DNA of 64,000 bases from Enterococcus durans NBRC 100479 = LMG 10746. Its GTDB lineage: Bacteria > Bacillota > Bacilli > Lactobacillales > Enterococcaceae. This document shows positions 9,422 to 19,721 of this stretch, in pieces (positions within the stretch are counted from its first letter, which is position 1; each line of letters begins with the position of its first letter). The notes beneath the pieces were generated by a model. It saw only the letters and a list, made by a program, of their open reading frames with translations, had not been told where the DNA came from and made no database searches. The position numbers were made by a program, and so were the translations under genes. The stretch lies in assembly GCF_001544215.1 (NCBI RefSeq), contig NZ_BCQB01000003.1:47261-111260 (forward strand). Direction: 5' to 3'.

Positions 9422-9578
9422 TATTTTGGGAAATCATTCCCAGGTAAACTATAGCATAGTTCACTAGTCACTGTAAATAAAAAAACATATATTTTCAAAT
9501 ATACCTATTTCTAAGTTCGTGATTAGACGACATATTTCTGTATCAAATGGCATTATACTTTAAAAATACCGAATTTTA

Positions 9579-10001
9579 TCAAAAAGATAATGGACGCTTT
9601 TCTAACTCATGCACGACTTTACGAAAATCTAAAAAGCCAGCTTCTAATCCTCTCAGGAGTACTTCTGCAGTGCCAATATTTGTTGCAAGCGGAATCTCGT
9701 AGACATCGGATAAACGAATCAGTGCAGTAACATCTGGTTCATGTGGTTGAGCTGCTAAAGGGTCCCGTAAAAAAATCACCAAATCCAATTCATCTTCAGA
9801 AATCATCGCACCAATTTGCTGATCTCCCCCTAATGGCCCAGATTTAAAACGATGGACTTTCAAGCCAGTTGCTTCTGTGATTTTCGCACCAGTAGTGCCT
9901 GTAGCGAAAAGTTCATGTTTTTCCAATATTGTTTGATAAGCAGTTGCTAATTTGACCATCATCGGTTTCTTTCGGTCATGCGCGATCAACGCGATTTTCA
10001 T
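9579..10001 (-). CDS. mgsA: methylglyoxal synthase
   Basis: 140 residues, close to the family norm of about 150. It converts dihydroxyacetone phosphate to methylglyoxal, an overflow branch of glycolysis. Conserved blocks are [30 protein letters not shown] (phosphate-binding) and the catalytic-Asp strand [10 protein letters not shown], followed by the substrate loop with QPHEPDV and [12 protein letters not shown]. The ATG at 10001 is chosen over a GTG at 10010 because GAAGGAGTGATAGAG gives it a well-spaced RBS. Its upstream region is shared divergently with the sugar ATPase at 10176. Confidence 0.93.
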   Translation of the reverse strand: MKIALIAHDRKKPMMVKLATAYQTILEKHELFATGTTGAKITEATGLKVHRFKSGPLGGDQQIGAMISEDELDLVIFLRDPLAAQPHEPDVTALIRLSDVYEIPLATNIGTAEVLLRGLEAGFLDFRKVVHELEKRPLSF

Positions 10002-10112
10002 CTCTATCACTCCTTCTTCTTGCCAAAAAATGTGTCCCTTTTCATTTTACATCAAAGATGAGCACATTGACCAAAATTTAAATCAATTGTTGTTCAATGT
10101 GACATAGAAAAA

Positions 10113-10126
10113 AGATAACGCTTTCA
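10113..10126. promoter_or_regulatory. cre (CcpA-binding) site upstream of the sugar ATPase gene
   Basis: The reverse complement TGAAAGCGTTATCT fits TGWAARCGYTWNCW at all 14 positions. It lies immediately upstream of a TATAAT box at 10130-10135 and takes the place of a recognisable -35, so CcpA binding should strongly influence this promoter. Confidence 0.75.
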
Positions 10127-10175
10127 CATATAATTTGTTTAACGAATAAAACTAATAGAAAGCGTGGAATGACAA

Positions 10176-11285
10176 ATGGTAGAAATGGCATTAAAACATG
10201 TATACAAGAAATATGACAACGCAGAAAACTATTCTGTAAACGACTTCAATTTATCGATCGATGATCGTGAATTCATCGTTTTTGTTGGGCCTTCCGGTTG
10301 TGGTAAATCAACAACATTGAGAATGATCGCGGGTCTAGAGGATATTTCCGAAGGTGAACTGAACATTGGTGGGAAAGTCATGAATGATGTAGCACCAAAA
10401 GATCGTGATATCGCGATGGTTTTCCAGAACTATGCCCTCTACCCTCACATGACTGTTTTTGATAACATGGCATTCGGTCTAAAATTGCGAAAATATGACA
10501 AAACAGACATCAAAAAACGGGTAGAAAATGCAGCAGAGATCCTAGGATTGACTGAATATTTGAAACGTAAACCAGCTGCATTATCTGGTGGACAACGCCA
10601 ACGTGTCGCATTGGGTCGAGCAATCGTCCGTGATGCAAAAGTATTCTTGATGGATGAACCATTGTCAAACTTGGATGCAAAATTACGGGTTGCCATGCGT
10701 GCAGAAATCGCGAAATTACACCAACGCTTAGAAACAACAACGATCTACGTGACCCATGACCAAACGGAAGCAATGACGATGGCTGACCGTATCGTTATCA
10801 TGAAGGATGGTTTCATCCAACAAATCGGTACACCAAAAGAAGTATATGACACTCCTGTCAATATGTTCGTAGCTGGCTTTATCGGCTCACCTGCAATGAA
10901 CTTCTTCCATGTGACTTTGAACAATGGCGTGATCTCAGATGGCCATGGTTTGAAATTGAAAATACCTGAAGGAAAAAATAAAGTTTTAGTTGAAAAAGGT
11001 TATGAAGGAAAAGCAGTCATCTTCGGTATCCGTCCAGAAGACATCCACAGCGAGCAAGTCGCTTTAGAAGCTTCTCCAGAAGCCGTGGTCAACTCTGAAG
11101 TTGTCGTTTCAGAATTACTTGGTGCGGAAACAATGCTTTATACTAAGACAGGTTCTACTGAGTTTATTTCTAAAGTCGATGCGCGTGATTTCCATAAACC
11201 AGGTGAAATGGTGGATCTAGCCTTCAATATCAGTAAAGGTCATTTCTTTGATAAAGATACAGAAGAAGTCATTACTTTACCTTAA
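10176..11285 (+). CDS. msmX: multi-sugar ABC transporter ATPase (MsmX/UgpC/MalK type)
   Basis: 369 residues. N-terminal ATPase domain with Walker [12 protein letters not shown]-loop [14 protein letters not shown], signature LSGGQRQR and Walker [13 protein letters not shown], then a C-terminal regulatory OB-like domain with the FGIRPEDIH segment typical of MalK/MsmX proteins. It stands alone with no permease or binding protein nearby, as the shared, multitask ATPases MsmX/MsmK usually do, serving several carbohydrate importers at the membrane. Upstream cre site indicates glucose control. The start context is weak (AAAGCGTGGA); an alternative ATG lies at 10185. Confidence 0.88.
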   Translation: MVEMALKHVYKKYDNAENYSVNDFNLSIDDREFIVFVGPSGCGKSTTLRMIAGLEDISEGELNIGGKVMNDVAPKDRDIAMVFQNYALYPHMTVFDNMAFGLKLRKYDKTDIKKRVENAAEILGLTEYLKRKPAALSGGQRQRVALGRAIVRDAKVFLMDEPLSNLDAKLRVAMRAEIAKLHQRLETTTIYVTHDQTEAMTMADRIVIMKDGFIQQIGTPKEVYDTPVNMFVAGFIGSPAMNFFHVTLNNGVISDGHGLKLKIPEGKNKVLVEKGYEGKAVIFGIRPEDIHSEQVALEASPEAVVNSEVVVSELLGAETMLYTKTGSTEFISKVDARDFHKPGEMVDLAFNISKGHFFDKDTEEVITLP

Positions 11286-11298
11286 AATTGCCCCCTTT

Positions 11299-11335
11299 AA
11301 GAACGGCACAGGATAACTCTTGTACCGTTCTTTTT
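11299..11335 (+). terminator. terminator after msmX
   Basis: Hairpin arms AAGAACGGCACA and TGTACCGTTCTT (one mismatch) followed by a T-run. Confidence 0.85.
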
Positions 11336-11349
11336 TTTCTCCTCACAAA

Positions 11350-11402
11350 TCAAAAGAAGAAAGCTTGCTGAGGACGAGTCCTCATAAACTTTCTTCTTTT
11401 GA
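11350..11402 (-). terminator. terminator/hairpin after the ECF S-component gene
   Basis: Perfect 14-bp arms TCAAAAGAAGAAAG and CTTTCTTCTTTTGA enclose a second small stem (GAGGAC/GTCCTC). Positioned just beyond the stop of the minus-strand gene at 11419. Confidence 0.7.
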
Positions 11403-11418
11403 TGATCAGCTGATCATT

Positions 11419-12045
11419 TTAAGCGACTTTTTTAACTGTCTTGCCAATGATTTCTTTTTTTTCTAATTGTTTTGCTTTAGTAAATATTGGGATATCGAAA
11501 TATTTGCTCAATGTTCCTGCAACAAAGTAAGCAATATTATAATCTACTAAACTATGGATCAGACCTCCCACACCCATCAAAATAAATACAGTGTAGAAAT
11601 AACCACCTGAATAATACGTTTCAGGCATATTCCCCATAAAGAAGAAGGCACTGACGACTAACATTTCAGTAATCGCATGGATGATGCCGATCACCAGATT
11701 AAAACTTTGAAAACGCCAATTTGCTAATGTCACTTGACCGTCTTTCAAAACGATTCGTGGATTTTTTTGTAAGTACCATGCCCCAATAACGGCAAATACT
11801 AGATGCGATAATGCACGTAATGCAATAATGAATGGTGTAGATAAAAAGAAACCGAATGTTGTACCTAATGCGACAGCAATTGCTACACCAGGTGAAAAAA
11901 ATAAGGCAATAAATAATGGCACATGGGAAGCTAATGTAAAAGATGCTGGTGGAATCATGATTTTAGGCATCACCATCGGGATAATCACACCCATACCAAT
12001 CAATAATGCAGAAATCGTAAGTGTTCGTACTGAATTTTTTTTCAT
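11419..12045 (-). CDS. ECF transporter S component, probable niacin type (NiaX-like)
   Basis: 208 residues with about six membrane helices. Early residues (LTISALLIGMGVIIPMVMPK, then IPPASFTLASHVPLFIALFF) match the pattern of vitamin-binding ECF S subunits. It supplies substrate specificity to the shared ECF module. Niacin is proposed because two copies of a TGTGTC-TT-GACACA palindrome, similar to the NiaR (YrxA) operator, bracket its promoter. The ATG at 12045 has GGAGAGGG seven nt upstream; the longer reading frame starting inside the operator is unlikely. Specificity is inference from the operator. Confidence 0.72.
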   Translation of the reverse strand: MKKNSVRTLTISALLIGMGVIIPMVMPKIMIPPASFTLASHVPLFIALFFSPGVAIAVALGTTFGFFLSTPFIIALRALSHLVFAVIGAWYLQKNPRIVLKDGQVTLANWRFQSFNLVIGIIHAITEMLVVSAFFFMGNMPETYYSGGYFYTVFILMGVGGLIHSLVDYNIAYFVAGTLSKYFDIPIFTKAKQLEKKEIIGKTVKKVA

Positions 12046-12062
12046 TTTTCCCTCTCCTAACA

Positions 12063-12122
12063 TGTCTTGACACATAAATATCGCTTTATTTTACCTTTAA
12101 CTACAAAATGTGTCAAGACACA
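12063..12122 (-). promoter_or_regulatory. promoter with two palindromic operators (NiaR-like) for the ECF gene
   Basis: On the minus strand a textbook promoter is visible: TTGACA (12116-12111), 17-bp spacer, TAAAAT (12093-12088). The palindrome TGTGTCTTGACACA at 12122-12109 contains the -35 itself; a second copy, TGTGTCAAGACA at 12074-12063, lies just after the expected transcription start. Two repressor sites bracketing the promoter are typical of strong repression. Assignment to NiaR is from memory of its motif. Confidence 0.7.
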
Positions 12123-12167
12123 TACACCGGAAAAATGAATAATCTCTAAAATAAATCAATAAAAAGG

Positions 12168-12241
12168 AAAATAAACCAGATCAACTAGCGGACAAAAGTG
12201 TTCTTCACTTTTATCCCACGCTTTTCTGATCTAGTTTATTT
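12168..12241. terminator. large palindromic hairpin between ksgA and the ECF gene
   Basis: Arms AAATAAACCAGATCA and TGATCTAGTTTATTT pair at 14 of 15 positions, with an inner AAAAGTG/CACTTTT stem. It lies downstream of ksgA (minus strand), so termination is the simplest role. A second smaller hairpin with GAAAGCGGAAA...CTTTCCGCTTT arms follows at about 12244-12296, nearer ksgA. Confidence 0.55.
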
Positions 12242-12303
12242 ATGAAAGCGGAAATCTTTCATTAAATAGGGTTCGTTACTAAAAACTTTCCGCTTTATAC
12301 ATT

Positions 12304-13733
<1,430 letters not shown>

Positions 13734-13747
<14 letters not shown>

Positions 13748-14510
13748 TTAACCTAAATAGACGATGTGCATTTTTCCATGTATGTCCAGCAACTTCTTCC
13801 AGCGTTAGTCCTCGTAATTCTGCAATTTTTTCAACAGTATAACGAGTATATCCCGGTTCATTTCGCTTTCCACGATAAGGGACTGGTGCCAAATAAGGAG
13901 CATCTGTTTCTACTAACAAGCGATCAAGCGGTACATTCATGGCTGCTTCTTGCACATCTGTCGCTTTTTTGAACGTCACGACTCCACTAAATGAGATGTG
14001 CATGCCTAAATCGAGGAATCGCTTTGCCCACTCAAAATCTCCGCTGAAACTATGCATGATCCCACCAATATCACGAATATCTTCCTCTTTTAAAATCGCA
14101 TACGTATCTTCAAGCGCTTCCCTTGTATGGATACTGATTGGCAAATTCATTTCTTTCGCAATCGCTATTTGTCGACGAAAAACTCTATCTTGGACCTCTT
14201 TAGGGTCTTCCATCCAATGATAGTCCAGACCGATTTCTCCTAGTGCAACAACTTTTGGAGTTGTTAACTGTTCTTGTAATTTTTCTTCGACTTCCTTTGT
14301 ATAACTGCCTGCTTCTGTTGGATGCCAGCCGATAATACTATATATGTTTGAATAATCATGACTAAGCTGCAGTGATTTGTCGATGGTTGGCGTATCAAAG
14401 CCCACAACAGCCATTTTAGTCACGCCCAATTCGTTTGCGCGTTCAATCGTTTCTGGAATATCGTCATTGAATTGTTCCGCATTTAGATGGGTATGAGAAT
14501 CAAATATCAT
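13734..14510 (-). CDS. tatD: TatD-family metal-dependent DNase
   Basis: 258 residues, standard for YcfH/TatD proteins. Metal ligands are visible as FDSHTHLN at the N-terminus, [10 protein letters not shown] (Glu), SIHTREA and [10 protein letters not shown] (His residues) and [10 protein letters not shown] (Asp), in the right order for a TIM-barrel amidohydrolase-fold nuclease. It has 3'-5' DNase activity in family members and takes part in DNA quality control. First gene of tatD-rnmV-ksgA. Confidence 0.94.
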
Positions 14511-14621
14511 CTTCTATCTCTCCTTTTCTTCATTACTTTAGCATATAAGCAGCTATGGCAGAAGTATTAAAACTAAAAATCAAGATTTATTTTTAGAAAA
14601 ATAATTTTTTATGGAAAAAGC

Positions 14622-15005
14622 ATGAGGGACAAATCTAAAAATCAGTGTTCTACAAACTCTCGAATAAACGGCGTCCAAAAATCAGGTTTTTCGGAAATTT
14701 CAAAAAAAAAAAACGAGCGTGGGACAAAACTAAAAATCAGTTTTGCCACAGACTCTAACTCCGAATAAACGGTGGGAGCAAAAAGCAACTCCTTCGGAAA
14801 TAAGCCGAAATTCACAAAAATTTGAAAAACAATTTTCGTTAATTTCTTCTTATTTCTCGGAGTTAAACACTTCTGTCCCAACCTCGTTTTTCTCTCCAAT
14901 TTCTCAAACCTAAACGTCTTTTGTCTCGACCTCACTAACGACAAACGTCAGAAACAAAAAGCAACTTCTTCTTTTTTTGGAGCTAAAAACTCCTGTTCCA
15001 GTCTT
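14622..15005. repeat. nested pair of MITE-like intergenic repeats (family 2)
   Basis: This 508-bp gap (14511-15018) has no credible gene. It holds an outer copy of a repeat starting GAGGGACAAATCTAAAAATC (14622) and ending near TGTTCCAGTC (15003). That copy is interrupted by a second, about 178-bp copy at 14712-14889 whose ends AACGAGCGTGGGACAAAA and TTCTGTCCCAACCTCGTT are inverted repeats (15 of 18 match). The interior carries CGAATAAACGG and CAAAAATTTGAAAAACAA blocks also found at 34.74-34.90 kb. The minus-strand open frame through it is a by-product of the repeat. Confidence 0.75.
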
Positions 15006-15018
15006 TCATTCAGCTATT

Positions 15019-16332
15019 CTATATGTGTTTGTTTTTATAAAAATAAACCGGTATTCCTAATAAAGTCACGACAATCCCAATCATCGCAAGCCCTGTCTGA
15101 GTGAATAACGTCATGCCCAAAATAAAGACAGCGCCCACGATCGCAATCAGAGGAATAACAGGATATAAAGGAACTTTATAAGGTCGAGGCAAATCAGGTT
15201 GTTTCTTCCTTAAAACAAATACTCCGACAAAAATAAGTAGGCTAAACAACCACATCACAAATATCAACATATCTGTTAATAAATCAAATGAACCCACTGT
15301 CATCATGATACAAGCAATCACTAACTGAAAGATAGCTGGTGTATAAGGTACTGTAAATTTCTTTGAAAGCTTTGTCAGCTGGTTGCTGAAAGGTAGCTCA
15401 TTTTCTAATGCCATCGCATAAGGAACGCGTATCCCTGTAAGCGTATAGCCATTCAATGCACCATAAACAGAAATCAAGATACCAATCGTCACGATTTTCC
15501 CGCCAATTTGACCAAAAATAACACCAGAAGCATCTGAAGCAGCATTGAGATTCCCTGCAATTTGATCGATAGGCAGTGTTTTTAGGAACACATAGTTGAT
15601 CAATAGATAAACGACTGTGACAAAACTCAAGCCCAAAATAATTGCTTTCGGTAGGTCCTTTTCTGGATGCTTCATCTCACCAGCCATTGCGCCGACACCT
15701 AGCCACCCATCATAAGCAAACAATGTTGCCAGTAACGCACTACTCAATCCTTGCGCAAATGAAACATCTTTTCCTGCTTCGATCGGTAATAATTGCACAG
15801 TGCCATTGCCAGGAGTAAGCAACCCCCAAATCACAATAACTGCAAGTGGGATCAACTTGATCACTAAGGTAGCAGATTGCACAGTCGTTCCTACTTTGGT
15901 ACCAAGCAAATTCAGACCTGTGATCGAAATTGCTGTGATAATAGCAATAAATAGTAAATAATCCGTGGATAATTGTAATAAATTGATCAATTGTGTAGCA
16001 AAGATGATGGACAGTGCAGCAATATTGGCTGGAAAATAAATCAAGCTTTGTGACCATCCAAGTAAGAAACTAGGCAATTTTCCATAGGCCGCTTCGATAT
16101 ATTTTACAGCACCACCAGTTTCAGGAATCGCGGTAGCAAGTTCTGCCACGGTCAACCCCGCACAGATCGTCAAAAATCCACCTAGTAACCATACCAATAA
16201 TGTCAAACTAGTAGACTGTGTACTTGCGGTCACTGCTGCAGTTTTAAAGAAAACCCCTGCGCCAATAACCGTCCCCATTACAGTCGCTAATGCACCGAAT
16301 AAATTAATCTCACGTTTCAACTTACCTTTCAT
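15019..16332 (-). CDS. APC-superfamily amino acid permease (SteT/LAT-like)
   Basis: 437 residues with about 12 membrane helices. The first helix has the GTVIGAGVFFK motif that binds the substrate backbone in APC transporters, followed by AELATAIPETGGAVKYIEAAYG. The set resembles the Ser/Thr exchanger SteT and related L-amino-acid exchangers. The second ATG (16332) is preferred: AAGGGG sits 6 nt upstream of it, while it would abut the first ATG at 16338. Monocistronic, flanked by repeats on one side and a divergent gene on the other. Exact substrate unknown. Confidence 0.85.
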   Translation of the reverse strand: MKGKLKREINLFGALATVMGTVIGAGVFFKTAAVTASTQSTSLTLLVWLLGGFLTICAGLTVAELATAIPETGGAVKYIEAAYGKLPSFLLGWSQSLIYFPANIAALSIIFATQLINLLQLSTDYLLFIAIITAISITGLNLLGTKVGTTVQSATLVIKLIPLAVIVIWGLLTPGNGTVQLLPIEAGKDVSFAQGLSSALLATLFAYDGWLGVGAMAGEMKHPEKDLPKAIILGLSFVTVVYLLINYVFLKTLPIDQIAGNLNAASDASGVIFGQIGGKIVTIGILISVYGALNGYTLTGIRVPYAMALENELPFSNQLTKLSKKFTVPYTPAIFQLVIACIMMTVGSFDLLTDMLIFVMWLFSLLIFVGVFVLRKKQPDLPRPYKVPLYPVIPLIAIVGAVFILGMTLFTQTGLAMIGIVVTLLGIPVYFYKNKHI

Positions 16333-16503
16333 TCGCATCCCCTTTTTCGATTAGATTTTAGTATAACCTCCAGTATAACGGAGAATATTTCACTTTACCA
16401 TTACTTTTCAGAAATTTTTACTGTAAATATCCCTCTTTGGGCGGAGGTATCCTAGCAAAATGTTCGTTATACTAATGAGTACGATACTAAAGGAGGAGGA
16501 TTC

Positions 16504-17088
16504 ATGGATTTTAGACGTTCCTATCCAAAAATAGCCGATTTTTTAGAAAAAAAAGAGCCAATTACTAGAAAAAATCAACTTCATTCTCGCTGGCATTGGC
16601 TTACCTTGATCCTATTCGGGCTATTGACTGTTGCTACTTTTACCCAACAAATCTTTTTACTACTTGTTTCTATAGTGATCGTTGCTTTACTAAAAGGGCC
16701 AGGAATGATCTTTTTGGGCACGATCTATGCTTTCTTGGTAGGCTTATTTCCACCCATCGGCATCGTTTTGTCCGCTATTTTTTTCTTACTGAATCTGGGG
16801 ACATTAGCCAAAAACTGGCGACTCTCATTAACAGGAATCTTTTTTTATGGCTATCCGATTGCTGCGATGTTTCTAAGAGTTTGGAGAAATTGGGACAATA
16901 TTTGGTTTCTCACTGGGAGCTTAGCCATTGGCTTGCTTGTGCTCCACCTTCTCCTGACAAAAATTTACCAACGGTATGGAATCGGTAGAACGATTTTTTG
17001 GTATCTTTTCTCGCTACCCTTTGTTTTTCTGACGGCCCTTTTGCCAAAACGTTTAAAAAGAAGAATCAAGCTTCTACCCAAATCATGA
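16504..17088 (+). CDS. membrane protein of unknown function
   Basis: 194 residues. A short basic N-terminus (DFRRSYPKIADFLEKK) precedes about five or six hydrophobic segments, and the protein ends in a strongly basic tail (PKRLKRRIKLLPKS). I do not recognise the family. RBS AAAGGAGGAGGATTC is excellent and a promoter-like TTATACT lies about 35 nt upstream, so it is expressed on its own. A terminator follows, separating it from the peptide-secretion cassette. A role in immunity for that cassette is possible only by proximity. Confidence 0.7.
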   Translation: MDFRRSYPKIADFLEKKEPITRKNQLHSRWHWLTLILFGLLTVATFTQQIFLLLVSIVIVALLKGPGMIFLGTIYAFLVGLFPPIGIVLSAIFFLLNLGTLAKNWRLSLTGIFFYGYPIAAMFLRVWRNWDNIWFLTGSLAIGLLVLHLLLTKIYQRYGIGRTIFWYLFSLPFVFLTALLPKRLKRRIKLLPKS

Positions 17089-17103
17089 TCGATCACTATT
17101 CTT

Positions 17104-17160
17104 AAGTCAGAGATACGCAAAATAGGAAAAATTATTTTGCGTATCCCTGACTTATTTTTT
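17104..17160 (+). terminator. terminator after the 16504-17088 gene
   Basis: Long hairpin: AAGTCAGAGATACGCAAAAT pairs with ATTTTGCGTATCCCTGACTT (one mismatch), followed by a T-run. Confidence 0.92.
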
Positions 17161-17205
17161 TGTGCTTTTTTCAGCCACGAAATAACTAAAATAGACTGCT
17201 TCATT

Positions 17206-17276
17206 CATTTAGGACAGGAATAACTGGTTTTAGGACAATCCATCCATTCAGGACAACAACTTTGTTAATCTATAAA
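17206..17276 (+). promoter_or_regulatory. phased LytTR-type direct repeats and promoter for the exporter gene
   Basis: Three direct repeats, CATTTAGGACAG (17206), GTTTTAGGACAA (17227) and CATTCAGGACAA (17245), lie on one face of the helix at 21- and 18-bp spacing, just upstream of a TATAAA box at 17271. This is how LytTR response regulators of the ComE/BlpR/PlnC type bind. A similar set precedes the peptide gene at 21.9 kb, and a LytTR regulator is encoded between them. The rest of the 400-bp gap to 17488 is a long leader without a convincing ORF. Confidence 0.7.
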
Positions 17277-17488
17277 AAGAATGGATACTTAAAGATCGTA
17301 TTGTCAAGTTACTGCTCTATCATACATAGCAGAATAGCTCACCTCACTGATAGAAAAGAAAAAGCTTGATCTTCGCTTATTTTGCGACACTGTATTTTTT
17401 CGATGTCCTAGAGCGATCTTCATGAAACCTTTTGAGCGTTTCTCTCACTGGACTAGTTACCATAAACTGTTTTCAAAGGAATGAGTGT

Positions 17489-17974
17489 ATGAAAAAATTC
17501 AAACTAATTAAACAACATGATGCAAAAGATTGTGGCGTTGCTTGTTTAGCAATGATTTTAAATCAGTATCAAACAACGATCCCCATAAGTAAATTAAGAG
17601 TAATGTCCAAAACTGACAACCAAGGAACGACCGCTTATGGAATGGTTGCAGCAATGGAACAATTAGGATTTGAATGTGAAGTATTCAAATCAGACGCTTC
17701 ACTATGGCAAGAAAATCTTTCTTTCCCTTTGATTGCCCACGTCGTCGTTGATGGTTCATTTCTACATTATGTAGTGATCTATGGAATAAAAAATGGAAAA
17801 ATTTTGATTGCAGATCCTGCAAAAGGGAAAACAAGCAAATTGGCAGAAGAATTCAATAAAGAATGGACAGGAATCGTGCTGACTGCCACGCCTACCGAGC
17901 AATACAAACCAGTAAAGGATGAGTTGAAAGGATTGCTTTCATTTATTCCATTATTACTGCCACAAAAAAAATAA
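17489..17974 (+). CDS. C39 peptidase domain of a peptide-processing ABC exporter (5' part of a split gene)
   Basis: 161 residues covering the bacteriocin-processing C39 domain. The catalytic Cys is in KQHDAKDCGVACLAMIL, the catalytic His in SFLHYVVIYGI and the Asp in LIADPAKGK, so the protease looks intact. It should cut double-glycine leaders during export. The frame stops at TAA (17972) directly after an A8 tract (17964-17971). A -1 shift there joins it to the exporter frame, giving a normal full-length protein of about 720 residues. RBS AAAGGA is 8 nt upstream of the ATG at 17489. Confidence 0.88.
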   Translation: MKKFKLIKQHDAKDCGVACLAMILNQYQTTIPISKLRVMSKTDNQGTTAYGMVAAMEQLGFECEVFKSDASLWQENLSFPLIAHVVVDGSFLHYVVIYGIKNGKILIADPAKGKTSKLAEEFNKEWTGIVLTATPTEQYKPVKDELKGLLSFIPLLLPQKK

Positions 17975-19650
17975 TCTTTGAGATCACTTTGTTGTCCTTT
18001 TTACTAACGGGATTTGGCATCATCGGTTCCTATTATTTTCAACTGATCATTGATAGAATCGTTCCTGCAAGATCCGCCAATTTATTGGAAATCATTTCTA
18101 TCGGACTGTTGACAATGTACATGATCCAAGCTTTCCTTCAATATTTGAAACGTTATTTGTTGATCCTATTAGGCCAGCGGCTAAGTACTTCGATCATGTT
18201 ACGGTACTTTGACCATGTACTCCATCTGCCGATGTCCTTTTTTTCAACGAGAAAATCTGGTGAGATCATTTCTCGCTTTCTCGATGCAACTAAAATTATT
18301 GATGCACTAGCAAATGCTACATTGTCATTATTTCTAGACGCATCGATGGTCATTTCAGTTGGACTTGTTTTATATTTGCAAAATGCGCAATTATTTTTCA
18401 TTAGTTTAGCAACTATTCCAATCTACGCACTGATCGTTTTTTCATTTATAAAGCGATTTGATCAAACAAACGAGGAACAAATGGAAGCTGGTGCTACTGT
18501 CAATTCACAAATCATCGAGAGCTTAAAAGGAATAGAAACAATCAAATCTTTTAACGCCACTGACCATATCAGTAATAAGGTAACAGAACAATTCAATGAG
18601 ATGATGGAAAAAACATTCAAAAATTTAAATTTAGACAATATCCAAGCGAATCTTAAAAATGCCCTGCAAGTCATGAGCTCAACAGTGCTTCTCTGGTTTG
18701 GGACGACACTCGTTCTTAAAGGACAAATGACCATTGGCCAGCTGATTACTTATAATGCATTGATGATTTTTTTCACTACGCCACTACAAAATATCATTAA
18801 TCTACAAGTCAAGATTCAAACAGCCAAAGTAGCAAATGATCGACTAAACGAGGTGCTTTTTTTAGAACAAGAACGACTGGCCGAAAGTGACTTGCTCGAC
18901 ACCCCTATTCGATCAACCGATTCTCCATTGATCGAATTCAAAAACGTTTCATTTTCTTATGGCTTTTCCGAAAATGTGCTAACTAGTTTATCTTGCGTCA
19001 TCCCGGAAAATTCAAAAACTGCAATTGTCGGAATGAGCGGATCGGGAAAATCGACACTCGTAAAGTTACTAATGAATTTTTATACTCCAGAAGAAGGCGA
19101 GATTTTTTATCAAGGACAGGATCTTCGCTCCATCTCTCGATTGGAACTTCGACATTCTTTCAGCTATGTTCCTCAAGATCCCTTTTTCTTTAGTGGAACT
19201 ATAATGGAAAATCTGTTATTTGGAATCGAAACAAAACCTTCTTTAAAAGAAATTGAACAGGCATGTGAACTAGCACAGATAAAGTCATACATCGATCAGC
19301 TGCCGTTAACTTATCAGACATCAATCGAAGAAGGAGCAACAAACCTTTCTGGAGGGCAAAAACAGCGTCTTGCTATTGCGCGAGCTCTTTTAAAACAATC
19401 AAACGTGATGATATTGGATGAAGCAACAAGTGGCTTGGACACACGATTAGAACATCTTATTATTGATAATTTGATGGCTATCCAGAATAAGACGATTATT
19501 TTTATTGCCCATCATTTACCCATCGCCAAGAAATGCGACGTTATTCTTGTCCTTGAGGATGGTCAATTAGTTGAATCGGGCTCGCATCAACATCTACTTG
19601 ATCTAAACGGAACATACAAAACTCTCTGGGAGATGATGACTGTTGCGTAA
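17971..19650 (+). CDS. ABC exporter domain of the peptide-processing transporter (3' part of a split gene)
   Basis: Six-helix exporter domain plus ATPase: Walker A GMSGSGKSTL, signature LSGGQKQR, Walker B VMILDEATSGLD, H-loop IAHHLPIAKKCD. In the -1 frame it continues straight from the C39 domain (PQKK-IIFEITLLSFLL). No good RBS lies before the first possible start (TTG at 17989). Expression therefore probably needs slippage at the A8 tract, unless the tract is a sequencing error for A9. Length and domain order of the joined protein are those of ComA/LagD-type exporters. Substrate is most likely the double-glycine peptide at 21989. Confidence 0.85.
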   Translation: MIFEITLLSFLLTGFGIIGSYYFQLIIDRIVPARSANLLEIISIGLLTMYMIQAFLQYLKRYLLILLGQRLSTSIMLRYFDHVLHLPMSFFSTRKSGEIISRFLDATKIIDALANATLSLFLDASMVISVGLVLYLQNAQLFFISLATIPIYALIVFSFIKRFDQTNEEQMEAGATVNSQIIESLKGIETIKSFNATDHISNKVTEQFNEMMEKTFKNLNLDNIQANLKNALQVMSSTVLLWFGTTLVLKGQMTIGQLITYNALMIFFTTPLQNIINLQVKIQTAKVANDRLNEVLFLEQERLAESDLLDTPIRSTDSPLIEFKNVSFSYGFSENVLTSLSCVIPENSKTAIVGMSGSGKSTLVKLLMNFYTPEEGEIFYQGQDLRSISRLELRHSFSYVPQDPFFFSGTIMENLLFGIETKPSLKEIEQACELAQIKSYIDQLPLTYQTSIEEGATNLSGGQKQRLAIARALLKQSNVMILDEATSGLDTRLEHLIIDNLMAIQNKTIIFIAHHLPIAKKCDVILVLEDGQLVESGSHQHLLDLNGTYKTLWEMMTVA

Positions 19651-19721
19651 AGTGGAAAAATATAAACTAATTATGCAATATCTTTATTAAAAAATCCTTG
19701 CTATAATTGGAGTAATATTTT

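Noticed and set aside
14642..14944. 100-residue open frame on the minus strand
   Set aside because: It lies wholly within the nested family-2 repeats, has no RBS and its composition is repeat-derived.
17421..17483. 20-residue ORF (MKPFERFSHWTSYHKLFSKE) just before the C39 exporter gene, possible inducing peptide
   Set aside because: No Shine-Dalgarno before its ATG and no leader motif; it ends in the exporter RBS. Kept only as a remote possibility.
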